A stretch of DNA of 64,000 bases from Dichetophora obliterata (Eukaryota > Arthropoda > Insecta > Diptera > Sciomyzidae). The stretch lies in contig OY986439.1 of assembly GCA_963920525.1 (NCBI GenBank), positions 36,621,819-36,685,818 of the forward strand, in the 5' to 3' direction. Numbering within the stretch: position 1 is the first letter of the stretch; every line of letters starts with the position of its first letter. Below the pieces are notes generated by a model, which was given only the letters and a program-made list of their open reading frames with translations, was not told where the DNA came from and ran no database searches. Shown piece by piece: positions 52,481-63,607 of this stretch. The translations under genes were made by a program, and so were the position numbers.

Positions 52481-52743
52481 CCCATTTCCAGCTGACGGCG
52501 TATTTTTGCGCCAGTAGCTTTAGAATTATCTCTAGGTGAGCTCGAAAGTGAGATTACCCAGCACTGTAGGGATTATGTTAGTATGCACCTTTAACAATAT
52601 ACATTATTTTTGGTTTGAGTCGATTCTGTCGTTTACTTGGATTTTACGACCACGGCGCTTCGCAGCATTTGTTTTTTTTTATTTTTGAAAATTTCGGAAA
52701 AATTAGATTTTGGCTCGGTAGTTAAGGAGCCGCCGGAAATGGG
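52481..52743. mobile_element. piggyBac-type MITE CCCATTTCCRGCKG
   Basis: TTAA is duplicated at 52477-52480 and 52744-52747. Ends CCCATTTCCAGCTGACGGCG and, inverted, CCCATTTCCGGCGGCTCC pair over about 12 bp and partly beyond. It starts 55 bp after the (TTTTA)n array. Confidence 0.75.
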
Positions 52744-52754
52744 TTAATAAGCTG

Positions 52755-53345
52755 TTTTTAATTACGGACTTTTGGGCAAATATAATTTGTCTATTAAATG
52801 TGCAAAAATGCGTTAGTTTTTATTACGGAAACTCACGGCTGGTATTTTTGGCATCTGAGAATGTCTCAATAGTTTGATGCTTTTATTTAAAAACCGCTGT
52901 ATTAATCCGTACTCATATTAAATATCGCCATCATAATTTTTCTAAAAAAAGTTCTATGACACCTATAACTGTTGCGAAAAACCACATGTTTTCAATTACT
53001 TACTATAACGGAATTAAAATTGTGCAAGAAATGTCGTTGCTATATTTTGTGTTGTAATCAAGGTTTTCATAAACGATTTGTACACTGAACCGCAATCATA
53101 ATTTTAATTAAAAAATCATTGCTAATATCTCTGATGCGTATTAATGTCGCCTAAACAGTTTTGTCTTTAATTACGTACTATCACGCAATTGTAATTTGAC
53201 AACACAACTTTTCAAATCGTTCGTTTGACAACGATTTCAACCGTTTTTATGCAAGTTTGTTTTATTTTCAAGTTCAAATCGAAATAATACTTTGCTAAAG
53301 TCTTAGTTTCTTATTACCGACTACAACGCAATTATAATTTTAATG
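52755..53345 (+). repeat. Core ATTACGGACTATAACGCAAT repeats, forward cluster 3
   Basis: Four diverged copies (52758, 52995, 53170, 53311) lie in the same orientation as clusters 1 and 2, continuing beyond the (TTTTA)n array. Confidence 0.65.
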
Positions 53346-54240
53346 CATAATTAATGCTCTGTTGCTTAGATTTGTTAAAAAACTATTAAAATTGAAATAA
53401 TATTCCACTATTAAATCATCTAATCAAAAAATTTGTAGTTATAACAGTGTTGTTAACATAAAATGGGTATTTTTAACGTATTTGCCTGTAAATTTTGATA
53501 AAATTCGAGTCTGCTTGACTGCATTATTAAGTTTTTAATATAAATCCAAAAATACTAAAATTAAATTATATATATAAACAAATAGGTTTTTAATTACTAT
53601 GGCTAATGCGCTTGACTTCATGAACACAAGCGGCAAAACAGTTTATAAAAAATTACTCTAAAATTACCTCCTTCTACCTTCAAAGCAGTCTGGCCTTGAA
53701 ATTACAAAACCGCGCTAAGTGTAACAATGTGCTTACAAATTTGACTGATTATTTAAATGCCATTTTTTTGCATTAGTTATTCAAGAGTTGGTACTTTTTC
53801 TATGTTATTGTTGTTTGATACTGTAGCTTCATTTCCATTTCAGCTTGACACACCTGCGAAAATTCCACTAACGCCTTCAGACAAATAAACTGACAGACGT
53901 TACGGGCGAATACATCAACAGCTTAGCTTCGTTCGAAAAAAATTAACAACAACATAACTTAATAGGTTTTAGTAATAATATTCATTTACACAAGCTTAAT
54001 AACTATTAGTTTTACACGAAGCATGGAATAATTTTGCGAAAAACTCACAAACAAAAAAGTTTGACTTATGCCTAAATTTTTTACAGATACAACAACTTAA
54101 TTTCAAGAATAATCTCTAAGCTTGTCTTTCAAAAGCCTTTGGAAACGTTTTAACAGCGGTTTCTTATAATTGTTTTAAATACGCCCTTCATAATTTATTA
54201 CAACAAGTTAAGGCATGTACTGACATGACTTTCTTTCTTT
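53346..54240. other. baz: Intron stretch without recognised feature
   Basis: AT-rich DNA; no gene, RNA or repeat recognised. Confidence 0.35.
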
Positions 54241-54244
54241 CGGG

Positions 54245-55590
54245 TTTTGTTTTTATACCCCCACGTAAAAAACGTAATAGGGGTATATTGACTTTGTCAC
54301 TCCGTTTGTAAGGCCGATAAGGAGGCGTGGCCGGTATAGAAAAGTATACATAATCTTGATCAGCATCACCTCCTGAGTCGATTTAGCCATGTCCGTCTGT
54401 CCGTCTGTCTGTGATCACGATAACAGCCGTAATTTGATAGCTATCGTAACGAAATTCAATACATAAGCTTCTTATTCAAAAGTAGAGGTCAAGTTCGAAA
54501 ATGAGTCCAATCAGATGAAAACCACGCCTACCTCCCATACAAAGTGACTAAATCAAAACGGTAAAATCTCTTTAAATTCCACAAAAATTTATCTAAAGAC
54601 TTAAAATTTTGAAAGTATGAAATTTATAAAAGTCGAATAAAAATCACGTGTACCTCCCATACAAAGTGAGTTATCCAAAACGGTAAAATCTCTTTAAATC
54701 TCACAAAAATTAATGTAATGACTTCAAATTGTGTACATAAGCTTAAACAATTAATATGTACATTAAATATGAAATTTGGAAAAATCAAATGAAAACCGGT
54801 AAAATCTCTTTAAATCTCACAAAAATTATTCTAATGACTTCATACTTTGCACGTATGAAATGTACGAAAATCGAATAAAAATCACGTCTACCTCCCATAC
54901 AAAGTAAGGTTACCAAAACGGCAAAATCTCTTTCAATTCTGCAAAAACTAATCTAATGACTTAAAAATTTGCACATAAGCTGTAATTATTAATATGTTCT
55001 TTAAGTATAAAATTTAGAAAAATCGATTGTAAACCATGGCTACCTCCCATACGAAGTGAGGTTACCAAAACGGTAAAATTTCTTTAAATCTCACAAAAAT
55101 GAATCTAGTGACTTTAAATTTTGCAAGTATGAAATTTATAAAAGTCGAATAAAAATCACGGCTACCTCCCATACAAAGTGAGCTTACCAAAACGATAAAA
55201 TCTCTTTCAATTGCGCAAAAATTAATCTAATGACTTAAAATTTTGCATATAAGCTATAACAATTAATATGCACCTTTTTTATTTTTTTATTTGGAGAAAT
55301 CAAATGAAAACCACGGCTACCTCCCACACAAAGTGACAGTGAGTTACGAAATCAGTAAAATCCCCTTAATTTTCACAAAAAATACTACAATGGCTTACGA
55401 TTTATAAATTAGCTTAAAGCTTGTTTCTGTAAAGAACTGTGAGTTTCAAATGTCAACAATATGGATAAAATCCACGTCCAATAAAAGTGACATCATCAAA
55501 ATAATACAACATTCAAGACTTTAAATAATTTAAAATACGACAGTGGGGGTATTTTAACTTCGATTCAGTCAAAGATATTTCCTTACTAGT
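54245..55590 (-). repeat. Dispersed fly repeat, longest copy, minus orientation
   Basis: One end (54253 on) has TATACCCCCACG, then ATCAGCATCACCTCCTGAGT and CATGTCCGTCTGTCCGTCTG. The other end has GGGGTATTTTAACTTCGA and ACTAGT (55590). Between them are six modules of 120-154 bp (or twice that), each with CTACCTCCCATACAAAGTGA, ACGGTAAAATCTCTTTAAAT and an AATTTTGCACATAAGCT-like spacer. It is opposite in orientation to the copies at 11440-15720 and 59495-61590. No coding potential seen. Confidence 0.8.
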
Positions 55591-55769
55591 TTTTTTTTTT
55601 CAAATTGTGTTAATATAAAACTATTCATAATAAAAAATATTTTTAATATTTTTTCTAAAAATTATTCTTATTTTATAGAGTATACTTTTAATTTAAATCT
55701 TAAGCACTTACTTATATATTATTTAATGTTATAAAAATTGTCATAATCTAACGGATTAATTTTTATAGT

Positions 55770-56635
55770 AAAATTGTAATTGCGTTATAGGCCGGAATTA
55801 AAAACAGCACTGTTAATTCGACTCTAATAGATATTAAAGATATCCACAATGACTTTAATAGTAAAATTTTAATTCCGTTACAGTCCGTAAAAAAAAACAC
55901 TGATTATGAGAAACTGCTTATGAGATGAAACAGTGAAATTGTAATTGCGTTATAGTCTGTTACTAAAAAAAATTACTATTTATGTAGTCCAAAGAGGTAT
56001 TACAGGTGACAGCAAAGACTTGTACTAACAATGTGCTTTTAAGTCTTAGAAATGAACTTTTATAGTAGAATTGTGATTGCGTTATAGTCCGAAATTAAAA
56101 ACAACACTGCTAATGCGATTCTTATAGGTATTAAAGACGTCAACAATGACTTTAATATTGATATTATAATTACGTTCTAGTCCGTAATTGAAAACAATAC
56201 TGTTTATGGGACACTAATACGTATTAAATGTCGTATGTATTAAAAGTGTAATATATAGTAAAAGTGTAATTCCGTATGTTTATACATAAATTTTATGAGA
56301 GAATAAAAGGTATTAAAGGCATCCAGTAATGTCTAATATACTAAAATTGTAATTGCGTTATAGTCCGTAATTAAAAGCAACACCGTTTACGAAACACTAA
56401 TATGTAGTTAAAAGATATAAGCAATATCTTGTGTAGTCAAACTGTCATTCCAAAAGGAAACTGTAATTTCGTTTCAATCCGTAATTCGCTTATGCTATAC
56501 CCTTGTATGACATCAACAACGTCATGTGTAACAAAAATCTAATTTCGTTATAGACCGTAATTAAAAACAGCACTTATTACCTTCATGTATAATATGATTG
56601 TAATTGCGTTATACACCGTAATTAAAAAAAACACT
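55770..56635 (-). repeat. Core ATTACGGACTATAACGCAAT repeats, reverse cluster
   Basis: About nine copies of the complement (AATTGCGTTATAGTCCGTAA) near 55780, 55870, 55940, 56070, 56165, 56345, 56465, 56535 and 56600, each followed by TTAAAAACA(G/A)CAC. They face the forward clusters, so the whole forms a very long inverted arrangement. Confidence 0.8.
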
Positions 56636-57141
56636 TGTTCGTTTACATTTTAGCCTCAAATGCAGATACCTATTAATCTCATTCATTAAATATATATTCT
56701 CAAACTCAATACTCAATGTCTTTTTTTTTCGAATTAAGTAAACACCACTCTATTATTCGTGATAAGAACTACCTTCTCTTACGAAAATGGGTCTATTTTT
56801 GAAGGTTTTAGAAATACCCCTGCATAGCTTTTAGTCTTAGCTTATTAAAGAGTTCATACATTTTTTTCAACCCTTGCTTAGTTTGTCAAATATATATAAC
56901 AAAAGCTCATTACATTCATGTCAAATTCATGCGTTCGAAGATTTGCGTAATCATCACCACGTTATGTGTATCTTTAATTTTTACACCTCTTTAAACAGAC
57001 TTATATCACAGCTTACACTAAATTTCCAATGTTAATAAAAGCTACTGAGATAAGAAATTTTTTTTTACCTTAGTATTTTACTAAACATAAAAATGACTTG
57101 AACAAATGGTTTAAAAAATTTACAGAATATTATCAAAATTT

Positions 57142-57388
57142 CTGTGGTCACAAGGAATAATGACTAAACTCAAAATATCGTAAAAAAGCGATATGGATTT
57201 TACTTTATTGCCAATTTTTGGAAGTATGCAGATATCCATTTTTTGTCCAGAATTGATCATCACTTATGTATGCATGTATTTTGTCCGTAACGGTTCATAT
57301 ATTTCAAAAACATGGGTCATAGTTCGTGCAATTAAAATATCGTTTTTTACGATACTTTGGGCTTAGTCGTTATTCCTTGTGACCACAG
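57142..57388. mobile_element. MITE-like element CTGTGGTCACAAGGAATAAY
   Basis: The ends pair over about 50 bp with few mismatches: CTGTGGTCACAAGGAATAAT against CTGTGGTCACAAGGAATAAC, then GACTAA and ATCGTAAAAAA blocks. ATTT occurs directly on both sides but is too simple to be called a TSD. Confidence 0.7.
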
Positions 57389-59494
57389 ATTTGTTAATGA
57401 CTAAAGCCTATTTTTATTCTAAACAGTTTCGAAATTCACTCAAAATGAACGCTTTTGCTAGACTCACCATAAATGGTATGGCCAACAATTTATGTTTTTG
57501 CTATTTTTGATTGATTGAATGGCCATAAAAACAACATAAAAAAGCAAAAAAATAAATAACAATTTAAAACAAGAAATAAAGCTGCATCTAATTGATTGTT
57601 CATTGAAAATGTTTTCAACACATATGCTCATTAAAGGCAATCCTTAAACTAGCTTGAAAAATAAATGCCTTAGCAATTCTGTTACTGGGGAAAAAAAATG
57701 TGCAACCTACGTGAAAATTTTGTTAACACTCAAAGAATAAATAGTTAATTTATTTAATTCGCCTTTTTTAGCTGAGCAATAAAACAAACAGTGTTTTCGT
57801 TTAATTAATTTATTGTCAGGCAAGCTTTGTCTGAATTTTAGACAAAGCGCTTAGCAGTGAGAAAGAGAAAGTGAGAATGAATGAATGTTTGAATGAGTAA
57901 AAATAACAGCCGGAAATTTCAAATTTATTAGTGTGCACTTAAAAACAAAACCATAAAATGGATTGCTGAAACGCAATATAAGGCATGATAGGGGCGTTTT
58001 TGTTGTCGTTTAATGCACGGAAGTTTTAGAGATAACTATAGCACAATTGTAACTAAATGCCAACAATTAAACATGCAATCCAATTAATTTGTTGTTAATA
58101 AAAGCTATTTTATTTTTTCATTATTTTCAATTTAGTTTCGTTAACTTTCGAAATTTTTACTGTGAATTATAAAGAACTATGATCAGCGAAAAAAAATTCA
58201 TTTAAACAACTTATTTTAAATGCCTTTTTTAAAAAAAATAACTATTTGTAAACTTAAAACAATGAACTTAAATGTACTTCGATATGTATTCGATATGTGA
58301 AACCTTCAATTTTAAAAATTAATTTATGCTTGAAAAAACCTGCTGTTATAAGACAAAACGACTGACGCCCACTCCGACAAATGATACCCATAACACGCAC
58401 AACAATTGCTGTCATAAAAACTCTTATCAACATTACAATGTTAAATTTATAAGCTTTAATGCATGCTTGACATTGAATCGTTTTCAAAATTGTTCAAACT
58501 CAGAGTTTGTTTGTTCCGATCATTATATTAATTTGTCGACGCAAAGTTCATTAAACCATTTTTAATTCGACTCAAAATTTTAATCAAAAAACTAAATTTT
58601 TTTTGTAAAAATTTACATGCGTATTTGTTTATATTTGTAACTCAATTATTAAACAATTTTGTTTGACTTCTCGTTCATCTTTAACCGCTTGAAGAAAAGT
58701 TCATAAACTTATCTTGACCTTATGTCATATATATTATCAATGGGCATGTAATACAAACAACTTCATTGTAATAAGTACTCTTTTTAATGATTGTAATAGA
58801 TACTTAAATGAAATCAATAAATTTAACACTTACTTAAAAAGTAGGCTTGGTTCAATAACCTGCATAAAACCGCACCCACACGCCTGCCGTTGTTGTTGTT
58901 GTATCAACATATTTCTATGATAGGAAAATCAAGGTGAATATCAATTTTTACATTTGCTAAGATGCCACTTAATTGAAATTCTATTAAAAAATTCAGTTTT
59001 GTCTTTTTTTAAAGGGTGTATAAATGCACCATGAAGCATTTGCAAGGCAATAGGGGTATGTCTATGTCTAGTATATGCCTTTGCACGGTGCAAAAATAGG
59101 AAATATACGATACGTACACTGCCGTAACAAAAAATATTATTAAAAAAACCGTACAATATGTCTATGTATGCTACACTGAAAACCATGTATATGGCGATAC
59201 AATGAAGTACAGTTTATGAAATGCAATCCTGTGTTTATCATAAGAGAGCAGCCAAACAGAAAGTGAACAGTACACTTTCATTCTAGAGTTCTTGCACGAC
59301 GAAGAAAATTTTGAGAAGATTTACCCTTTAAACCCCGCCCTGTGAGCTGTTGATTTTACTATTCTACTTTTGTACTATAGGGCGCTCTCTATCAATTGCA
59401 CATTTTAGTATAGGATTGTCACAATCCGTGCTTTTATGCAAGTATGCTAGAGACATAGAGAATACCCCTAATTAGGTTGATATTAAAAAGAACT
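57389..59494. other. baz: Intron stretch without recognised feature
   Basis: AT-rich and mostly non-repetitive within the window. Short open frames on both strands (for example near 58254-58565) overlap each other and have no recognisable family. Such stretches could hold enhancers, but I see no specific evidence. Confidence 0.35.
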
Positions 59495-61590
59495 AGTAAG
59501 GAGTATTTTCAGCATGGGCTAAAATAAGAATATTTCCACAGGTGGTTATTTTCGCGAAAGTTTCGAATATTGGAAGTTTTGAATTTTTGAAAATAATTTG
59601 ATGACGTCACTTTGTATTTTAATCTTCGTGATTTTCTTTTAACTTTTCTAAATTTTAAACTCAGAACTCAGAGTGCATTTTAAGTATCAAAGTTTATGTT
59701 ATCATCATGTAAATGCATTAAATTTAGGAAATTTAAATATGTAGGTAGTATTGTTTTGATGACGTCATTTTGTATGGGAGGTGGGCGGAGTTTTATTTGA
59801 TTGTACCAAAATTGAAATTCAGAGTGTATATTAAAACTCAAAGCTTGTATTTAAAATTTCAAGTCATAATAATCATAAAATTGTGTTAATTTACAGAGCT
59901 GTAAAAGAATCCATTCAACCCGATTTTATTCACAAAAAAGTGAATCATTGAATAACGAAATAAGAATGCATTTAATTAATGCAAAATTGTTGCACAATTA
60001 AAAATTAATGACAATTAATTAATTAAAAATTCACACGCATTTTTAAAAAAATGATTAATTATTCATTTCAATTATTCATTTTCGTTATTCAGAATAATGA
60101 ATCATTCTTTTTATTCATTTGAATGCTATTCACAAAGAATGCAATTCACAAAGAATTTCAGAATTTTCAGGTATTGTTTTTTTTTCATTATTAATTTTTC
60201 ATTCATTATTTTTTTGTTATTCATTATTCATTTCTTATTCATTATTAATTTCTTATTTCTTATTCATTATTTATTTTTTATTCATTATTAATTTTTTATT
60301 CATTAGTCATTTGCTATTCATAATTAATTTTTTATTCATTAGTCATTTGTTATTAATTTTTTATTTATGGCTTAGGACTTAAATTAATAAAAAATGAATA
60401 AAGAATAACAAATGAATAAAAAATGAATAATGAATAAAAAATGAATAATGAATAAAAAATGAATAATAAATAAATAATGAATAAAAAATTAATAATGAAT
60501 AACAAAAAAATAATGAATAAAAAATTAATAACGAATAAAAAATAAATAATGAATAAAAAAAGAATATAACTGAAAATTCTGAAATTCTTTGTGAATTACA
60601 TTCTTTGTAAATAGCATTCATTAATTATTTTTTAATCATTATTAAATTTTTAACCATTATTAATTTTTTATTCATTATGCATTTGTTGTTCATTATTCAT
60701 TTTTTATTCATTATTCAATTGTTATTAACTTTTTATTTATGGCTTAGGACTAAAATGACTAAAAAATTAATAATTAATAAGAAATAAATAATGAATAAGA
60801 AATGAATAATGAATAAGAAATGAATAACGAATATAAAATGAATAATGAACAAAAAATGAATAATGAATAAAAAATGAGTAAAGAAAAAAAAAAGAATAAT
60901 GAATAACAAATCAATAATGAATAAAAAATGAAAAAAAAAAATGAATAATGAATGACAAAAGAATAATGAATAAAAAATGAATTATGAATATAAAAAGAAT
61001 AATTTAAAATTCTGAAATTCTTTGTGAATTGCATTCTTTGTGAATAGCATTCAAAGAAATTAAAAAATTGATTTATTATTCTGAATAACGAAAATGAATA
61101 ATTGAAATGAATAATTAATCATATGTTTAAAAATGAATGTGAATCAAAAATTTTGTTTATAAATCAATTTTGCATTCAATGAATGCATTCTTGTAGTTAT
61201 TCAATTGTACTTAAAATTCTGAATATGAATGCCGATTTTACAGATCTGCTAATTTAAGAGATTTTATCATTTTCACAAAGTCACTATATGGGAGCTATGC
61301 TGCTATGCATATGAAATGGTTAAAATATCTAATCAGAATGAATATTTAATTATCAAAGCTCATATGCAAAATTCAAAGCCTAAATATTATTTTTTTGTGG
61401 AATTGCAATAGATTTTTACCGTTTTAAAAAGTTCGTTTCTTATGGGAGGTGGGTGTCATCCGTTTTTGCTCATTTTCTTTGTTTTGATCTTTGTTTTTGT
61501 TTTTTTTAAATAAGTTCACATATTGAATTTCAAAACGATATTTTCAAAATTTCGTCTGTAATCGTAATCACAGACGGGCATAGGGAAAAA
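59495..61590 (+). repeat. Dispersed fly repeat, copy split by a hAT-type element
   Basis: The left part (59495-59893) starts with ACTAGTAAGG and has two GATGACGTCA modules. The right part (61249-61590) resumes with AAGAGATTTTATCATTTTC, TATGGGAGGTGGGTG and CACAGACGGGCATAGG. The 1355-bp element between them accounts for the gap. Confidence 0.7.
59894..61248. mobile_element. hAT-type multi-hairpin element, ATGAATAA-rich
   Basis: Ends CAGAGCTGTAAAA and TTTTACAGATCTG bound 1355 bp. Flanks TTAATTTA (59886-59893) and CTAATTTA (61249-61256) match at 7 of 8 bases, and removing the element restores the host repeat. Inside, AATAA-type arrays run in alternating orientation (60065-60380 reverse, 60380-60560 forward, 60640-60740 reverse, 60770-61000 forward). 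A TTCTTTGTGAATTGCATTCT block sits at the turns. CAGNG ends and an 8-bp target fit hAT. Confidence 0.75.
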
Positions 61591-62624
61591 TATTATGTTA
61601 AGAAATAGCTTAAAATAACTTGTCGTCAAAATGTGTCGACAGTTGTGTTAAAATTTATATGAGAATTTGGAAAAATTTTTCAAAACTTGTATGAAAAAAA
61701 TAAGGACAATTAAAATCCAAACATCTATTAAAAATTGAAATATTTTTCTGTGTACGCTTCTTTCGGATTTATGTATCTCTTTCTTTGGGATTTGTCGAAT
61801 ATGGTATAAATTTCCACAGCGTGTTTATTTACTTCGGATATTTAAAATTTTCAAGCAGACCACTTCTTTAAGCAGAATCTAAACATTGGCAACGCAGCGC
61901 TGTGTTTTGTTATTGAGTTAAAGCACTGCACACTGCGTTGTTGTGTTGAAACACTTATTTACACAAATTTCTGCTTTCTTTGCTTATTCCTATTTCTTAG
62001 ATTTCCAAATTGCAAGCAAATTTTAACTCATCTTTAAACTTCCAACTTGTTTTCGAGACCATAAACGTGTATGTTTTAATATAATTGTTGTCTCAGCCAA
62101 CAAAGGAAAGTTTGGCTACATGCTAGATATTTGGGTTTGTTTATTTTTGATGGATGACAGTGCTGTGAACTTTTTCTGACAAGCTTAAATTTATTTATTT
62201 TTTTAATGAATTTATGACCAATATTCTTTTGTTATTTGAATCTTCTTTTAATAAAACATATTGCTTTAAGATTTTGATCAGATTTGTTATTTTTTCTAAG
62301 TGAGTCAAAACTGAGCTAACTCCATTCACCACATGCGCTAACTCAACGCGATATCAAAACTTAAAATTTTACTGCGTTAATTAAAGTTCTATTGCTACAG
62401 GCATTATTGCATTTTAAACTTCATCGTCATTAAGCAATTGCGTTAACGCATTTTACTGATACATTACTACCTATATTGCGCTTGAGTTGGTGTGTCAACT
62501 CAGAATTTTTTGCTGCGTTAACCATGTCTTGTAGACTTCACGACTCTTTGTTAGCGTATGATAATTATTGATAGCACTTTAAGTAAAGAGCCACGTCCAA
62601 CTTTTAAATTTTGTTTACGCTTTG
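61591..62624. other. baz: Intron stretch without recognised feature
   Basis: AT-rich. Weak inverted similarity (CGTTAA, AACTCA motifs) at 62320-62525 might be an old element but could not be delimited. Confidence 0.3.
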
Positions 62625-62627
62625 TAA

Positions 62628-63604
62628 GGGGTCGTCCATAAACTACGTTACTGATTTTCCGGTTTTAAAAACCCCCCTCTGCGTTACTTTTCGTAGTGCT
62701 TTTCAAACCCCCCCCCCCCCCATAAAGTAACGTGACATATGAAAATTATTCATTCGAATGATTATATATTTTGGCTAGCTCTGACAATTTTCACTAGTAT
62801 TAGTGTCTAGTATGACTAGATACATTAAAGGAACAATTGGAAAAAAATCAATAATTAATATCATCTGTAAAAGCTATTCCATCTGCGATCCAAGATTCGA
62901 TGCTCTCAATCACTGGGATAGCAGAAGCTGGTAGCTTTGTTGAGGATTCTTCAATATAGAATTTTTCATCGGATTCTATGTCGACCCAATCAGGTGAATC
63001 CTGATTTCTAACGCAAAGAAATTCACCTGGCCTTTGACAGAGTACCCTTAAAGGCTGCACCCGAGCTGCACCAAGTTCTGTGTTTTTGTGTAAATGCTTT
63101 CTGAAAATTGATTTATTTAATTAGTATGTTTTATTCCGATTTATTGTAAACGATATAATACAAACTTATGACAATTCATAGAAGTTTTAAAAACGAAATA
63201 CAAGCTGCAGGTAGGACACGACCTTGAACCGATTTCTTCTTTCTGAGAAGGACAGTACATGTCATACGGTATCTCCTTTGATCACGAACATTCAGGCCTT
63301 AACGTCAATGCCTGTCGCAAAAGCAAAGACCCAAATTTTTCAGACGTGTGCTGTGATGGTGAAATAATACCAAAAGGTTCCTGTGTCGAGGGAAAAGGCG
63401 GTGGAAGAAATCGTTGAAACAAAAGTTAACCATCAATTTAGAGGATGAAACATAAACATGTAAGGTTAAAAATTTTTGAAATGATTGTGTAATTTTTGGT
63501 AACGTTACAATATCTAAACACCTCCCCACCCTACCGTTACTTATCGTAGTGCATTTCAATACCCCTCCCCCCCTAAATTGGTAACATAGTTTATGGACGA
63601 CCCC
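62628..63604 (-). mobile_element. Harbinger-type TIR element with TAA duplication
   Basis: The 977-bp element has ends GGGGTCGTCCATAAACTACG and, inverted, GGGGTCGTCCATAAACTATG, continuing TTAC. TAA is duplicated at 62625-62627 and 63605-63607. A block of about 50 bp (GTTACTT(T/A)TCGTAGTGC, then a C-run) sits in the same direction near both ends (62680-62735, 63530-63580). A decayed zinc-finger frame lies inside. The 3-bp TWA target suggests PIF/Harbinger, but other superfamilies are not excluded. Confidence 0.75.
62848..63416 (-). pseudogene. Decayed C2H2 zinc-finger reading frame inside the TIR element, apparently spliced
   Basis: Read on the minus strand, an open segment (about 63416-63285) meets a TGA at 63284-63282. 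The frame then continues to 63166, a GT-AG intron of 65 bp (63101-63165) follows, and a second exon runs 63100-62848. The splice joins SCPTCSLYFVFKTSMNCHK to KHLHKNTELG, making a C-x2-C-x12-H-x4-H zinc finger that neither exon has alone. Downstream lies an acidic tail with DSPDWVDIESDEKF and a final FTDDINY. No DDE catalytic core is visible in 977 bp, so the rest of a transposase must be missing. I do not recognise the exact family. It could be a fragment of a larger transposon protein or a captured host exon. Confidence 0.4.
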
Positions 63605-63607
63605 TAA

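Noticed and set aside
58254..58565. Overlapping short frames of 77 and 79 codons on opposite strands
   Set aside because: No homology recognised, no splice context, and ordinary for AT-rich intron sequence.
60097..61034. Hydrophobic FLFIIHYLF-type frames on both strands, also at 32726-32938
   Set aside because: They are produced by ATGAATAA-type repeats inside a hAT-type element and its relative.
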